A DNA stretch of 17,868 bases, taken from the NCBI RefSeq assembly GCF_001949125.1, contig NZ_MSTI01000183.1:1-17868 (forward strand), in the 5' to 3' direction. The DNA is from Deinococcus marmoris. Its GTDB lineage: Bacteria > Deinococcota > Deinococci > Deinococcales > Deinococcaceae. Both the position numbers and the translations under genes were made by a program. Positions 15,402 through 17,868 of the stretch are shown here, one piece after another. The notes under the pieces were generated by a model, which saw only the letters and a list, made by a program, of their open reading frames with translations, searched no databases and was not told where the DNA came from. How positions within the stretch are numbered: the first letter of the stretch is position 1; every line of letters begins with the position of its first letter.

Positions 15402-16394
15402 ATGAAATTACGGGCAGCAGTGCTGGGATGCGGCAGTTTTGGTGGGCGGCACGCGAGGGTGCTGGCGGGCCTGCCTGAACACGCCGAACTGGTGGCCTTC
15501 TGTGGCCGCGATGAAGTCAAGGCCAAGGCCTTCTCGAACGAATTCACGGGTGGACGGGCGGCGGCCTACACCGATTCCCGCCACATGATGGAAGACGCAA
15601 ATCTGGATCTGCTGGTGGTCTGCCTGCCGCCTTCAGGCCACGGCGATGAGGTGGCAATTGCCGCCCAGCACGGCGTCCATCTGCTGATGGAAAAACCGAT
15701 TGCGCTGACCTCTGCTGACGGCTGGAAGATGGTTGAGGCCGCCGAGCGCGCCGGGATCAAGACCCAGGTGGGCTTTATGTCCCGCTTCGGGGCGGTAGTG
15801 GAGGCGTTCAAGGCTTTCCAGGAGGGCGGCGAGGCCGGACCAGTCGGGATGTTCGATGCCCAGTATTTCTGCAACTCCCTGCATTCGCCGTGGTGGCGCG
15901 AGAAGGAAAAGTCCGGCGGGCAACTGCTCGAACAGGTGATCCACCACGTCGATCTGCTGCGCTACCTGATGGGCGAGCCGCAAACCGTATACGCCCGCAT
16001 GGCGAATCTGTTTCACCAGGATGTGCCGGGCTACACCATCGAGGACATCAGCGTGGTGGTGGCACGTTTTGCGGGCGGGCCGCTGGGCGTGCTGCGGTCC
16101 AGTAACGCGGCCATTCCGGGCCGGTATGACACGGGGTTCAATGTGATTGCCCAGAAGGTGACGGTACAGGCCCAGAACCACAACAGCGGGACGATTCACT
16201 TCACCACTGAACAGAAAGAACCGCTGACCATCGCCTCTGAGCAGGACTGTTACGCCGCTCAGATGCTGGACCTGGTCGGGGCCATCCGCGATGACCGCCC
16301 TGCCCGCACGCCGATCCGTGAGGGTGCGTTGAGCCTGGATCTGGCGGTAGCAGCGGTGCGCTCTGCCGAAGCGATGACCGAGGTGGCCTTGTGA
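15402..16394 (+). CDS. Gfo/Idh/MocA-family oxidoreductase
   Basis: 330 residues, usual length. The N-terminal Rossmann domain has L-G-C-G-S-F-G-G-R-H (8-17), and M-E-K-P (96-99) is the conserved Lys-Pro motif at the active site. G-G-Q-L-L-E-Q-V-I-H-H-V-D (172-184) carries the catalytic His of the C-terminal alpha/beta domain. The family oxidises or reduces sugars, inositols or sugar acids with NAD(P). The nearby IolB-like gene is compatible with an inositol- or uronate-related substrate, but the sequence does not decide which. GGGAGA at 15393-15398 precedes the ATG. The gene lies 19 bases after the NodB-like gene and its stop overlaps the kinase start, so it belongs to the same operon. Confidence 0.9.
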   Translation: MKLRAAVLGCGSFGGRHARVLAGLPEHAELVAFCGRDEVKAKAFSNEFTGGRAAAYTDSRHMMEDANLDLLVVCLPPSGHGDEVAIAAQHGVHLLMEKPIALTSADGWKMVEAAERAGIKTQVGFMSRFGAVVEAFKAFQEGGEAGPVGMFDAQYFCNSLHSPWWREKEKSGGQLLEQVIHHVDLLRYLMGEPQTVYARMANLFHQDVPGYTIEDISVVVARFAGGPLGVLRSSNAAIPGRYDTGFNVIAQKVTVQAQNHNSGTIHFTTEQKEPLTIASEQDCYAAQMLDLVGAIRDDRPARTPIREGALSLDLAVAAVRSAEAMTEVAL

Positions 16395-17407
16395 TGGGGG
16401 CGGGGCCAGAGTTCGGGAGCGCTGGAGAATCCTGGGTGCTGGGCCTGGACGGCGGCGGCAGCAAGACCGCACTGGCCTACGTAAGCAGCGCGGGGGAAGT
16501 GGTGGGGCCGTTTTATGCCCCCGGTACCAACCCCTTTGACCGCCCGGAGTGGGAGGCGGTGCTGCGGGCCTTTCTGAGCGCCCACCCGGCCCCTGGCCCG
16601 CTGGTCCGCGCCTCTCTTGGTCTGCCCGGCTACGGCGAGTCTCCGGCATTCAGCGCGCGGCAGGTGGACATATGCGCTGAGCTGTTCTCCGACTGCCCGC
16701 ACAGCGTCATGAATGACGTGGAGGCCGCCTTTGTTGGGGCTTTCGCGGGTGGGCTGGGCACGCTGCTGCTGGCCGGAACTGGTTCGATGGTCTGGGCCGA
16801 GGACTGTTCACCACAAGGCGGCACGCGACAGCTCCGCGTCGGCGGCTGGGGCGAGGGCTTCGGCGACGAGGGCAGCGCGTACTGGATCGGGCGGCGGGCG
16901 CTGGGTCTGGCCAGTCAGTCGCTGGACGGCAGGCATCCCGACGCCGATTTTGCCGACTTGTTGCTGACCCCAGTGCTGGGCGAGTTCCCAACTCAAACTG
17001 CGCTGCTGACGTGGTATTACGGTCAGACCCACGCCCGCTCCGCCGTCGCCGCGCTGGCCCGTTCGGTCAACGACCTGGCCGATGCGGGGCAGCCCACCGC
17101 CCAGATCATCCTGTTAGAAGCTGCCGAACTTCTCGCCCAGCATGTCAGCGCCGCCCGCCGTCAACTCGGCAACCCCGATTTGCCCTGGAGCTACGCGGGC
17201 AGCGTGCTGGGCAGCCGCACCGTGCTGGGCGCGCTGACGACGCTGCTGGGCACGCCTCAAGTGCCCGCGCTGCCCCCACTGGGCGGCGCCCTGTTCCACG
17301 CCGCCTCCCGCGCCGGATTCACCACCGATACCGACTGGCAGGCACGGGTCCGCGCGCCCCTACTCTCCACCTCAACCCCTCAACCTCTTCTTCAGGAGCA
17401 AGCATGA
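16391..17407 (+). CDS. BadF/BadG-type sugar kinase, probable N-acetylglucosamine kinase-like
   Basis: 338 residues from GTG 16391, overlapping the oxidoreductase stop as GTGA. The next codon is ATG and could also be the start. G-L-D-G-G-G-S-K-T (18-26) is the phosphate-1 loop of the ASKHA ATPase fold. V-M-N-D-V-E-A-A carries the likely catalytic Asp. L-A-G-T-G-S-M-V-W is phosphate-2, and G-G-W-G-E-G-F-G-D-E-G-S-A-Y-W-I-G is the family hallmark of GlcNAc kinases in the BadF/BadG group. It would phosphorylate an amino sugar or related hexose after uptake, giving the substrate for the SIS proteins. The direct coupling to a SIS gene (ATGA overlap) supports this. Other members activate enzymes rather than sugars, but the context argues against that here. 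Confidence 0.88.
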   Translation: MMGAGPEFGSAGESWVLGLDGGGSKTALAYVSSAGEVVGPFYAPGTNPFDRPEWEAVLRAFLSAHPAPGPLVRASLGLPGYGESPAFSARQVDICAELFSDCPHSVMNDVEAAFVGAFAGGLGTLLLAGTGSMVWAEDCSPQGGTRQLRVGGWGEGFGDEGSAYWIGRRALGLASQSLDGRHPDADFADLLLTPVLGEFPTQTALLTWYYGQTHARSAVAALARSVNDLADAGQPTAQIILLEAAELLAQHVSAARRQLGNPDLPWSYAGSVLGSRTVLGALTTLLGTPQVPALPPLGGALFHAASRAGFTTDTDWQARVRAPLLSTSTPQPLLQEQA

Positions 17408-17868
17408 ATCCCACCACCCGCAGCATCCAGGAACAATTCCCCCTGTGGAGGCAGGCGGCCCAGACCGATCTGCCCGCCCTGACCCGCGACGACATGCACG
17501 TCCTGATCGGCTGCGGCACCTCGTACTACCTGGCCCAGAGCGTGGCCGCCGCGCTGAACGAGGCGGGCTTCCAGGCGCTGGCCGTGCCCGGCGGCGAGTG
17601 GCTGCACCGCCCGCAGTCTTACCTTCCGGCAGGAACGCGCCCGCATGTGCTGGCCTTCTCGCGCAGCGGCGAATCCACCGAAACCGTGCAGGCCGCCGTC
17701 CGCAGCCGCAAGGATGGCCTGCACGTCACCGCCCTGACCTGTGAGTCGGGCAGCAGCCTGGCAAAGAACGCCGACACGGTGCTGTACGCCCCCACCCATC
17801 CCGAGGAAGGCATCGTGATGACGGCCTCGGCCAGCCTGATGCTGCTGCTGGGTCTGCGGCTGGCGGGG
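17404..17868 (+). CDS. SIS-domain sugar-phosphate isomerase/deaminase, copy 2 (3' end outside window)
   Basis: The first 155 codons are present and the frame is open to the window end. ATG 17404 overlaps the kinase stop as ATGA. G-C-G-T-S-Y-Y-L-A and S-R-S-G-E-S-T-E are the phosphosugar motifs of the first SIS domain. Comparison with the protein at 8570-9598 gives the same order and spacing, including E-E-G-I-V-M against E-E-G-L-V-M. It is a paralogue rather than a fragment copy, with many differences between motifs. It also lacks a glutaminase domain, so it should be a deaminase or isomerase of an aminosugar phosphate. Whether a second SIS domain follows cannot be seen, but it is expected. 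Confidence 0.88.
   Translation, partial: MNPTTRSIQEQFPLWRQAAQTDLPALTRDDMHVLIGCGTSYYLAQSVAAALNEAGFQALAVPGGEWLHRPQSYLPAGTRPHVLAFSRSGESTETVQAAVRSRKDGLHVTALTCESGSSLAKNADTVLYAPTHPEEGIVMTASASLMLLLGLRLAG

Noticed and set aside
1..17868. tRNA, rRNA, CRISPR array or phage genes
   Set aside because: No cloverleaf-like sequence, repeat-spacer pattern or phage structural or integrase gene was seen. The only mobile-element signal is the transposase end at the left edge.

Overview
This is high-GC bacterial DNA with tightly packed, often overlapping genes. It looks most like Deinococcus or a close relative. That placement rests on overall protein resemblance, the peptide-type ABC permeases with extra inserted domains, an apparently near-leaderless gene, and strong GGAGG-type ribosome sites elsewhere. 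It is an inference, because no rRNA or marker gene is present.

Layout. Bases 3-329 are the C-terminal end of an IS5-like transposase cut by the window edge. Bases 330-980 hold no intact gene, only possible decayed fragments. A LacI-family regulator follows on the + strand (981-1985). It converges on a four-gene minus-strand operon, which in transcription order is: a 106-aa protein of unknown function (5457-5137), a NodB-fold deacetylase-like protein (5133-4447), and DppB- and DppC-type permeases (4417-3230, 3230-2049). A 249-bp divergent control region carrying a perfect 16-bp inverted repeat separates this operon from a long plus-strand series. In order, that series is: substrate-binding protein, D-2-hydroxyacid dehydrogenase, double-SIS sugar-phosphate protein, GH4 glycosidase, IlvD-type dehydratase, IolB-like cupin, FAH-family hydrolase, a second 106-aa protein, a second NodB-like protein, Gfo/Idh/MocA oxidoreductase, BadF-type sugar kinase, and a second SIS protein cut by the window end.

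How they may work together. The set reads as an import and catabolism locus for a glycoside containing uronic acid and/or amino sugar. A peptide/oligosaccharide-type ABC importer (no ATPase in the window) would bring in an oligosaccharide. The GH4 enzyme, whose metal-site motif CHG suggests the alpha-glucuronidase subgroup, would cleave it by its redox mechanism. The oxidoreductases, dehydratase and FAH hydrolase would process sugar acids. The kinase and SIS proteins would phosphorylate and isomerise or deaminate an amino sugar. The substrate is inferred, not shown.

The most unusual feature is a two-gene module present twice: a 106-aa protein followed by a NodB-like protein. The copies lie about 9 kb apart on opposite strands. 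In both NodB-like members the usual TFDDG metal/catalytic motif is replaced by F-Y-(N/E)-G-Y-R-N, while the H-T-x-x-H motif is kept. This looks like a distinct, perhaps uncharacterised, NodB-fold branch with a dedicated small partner.
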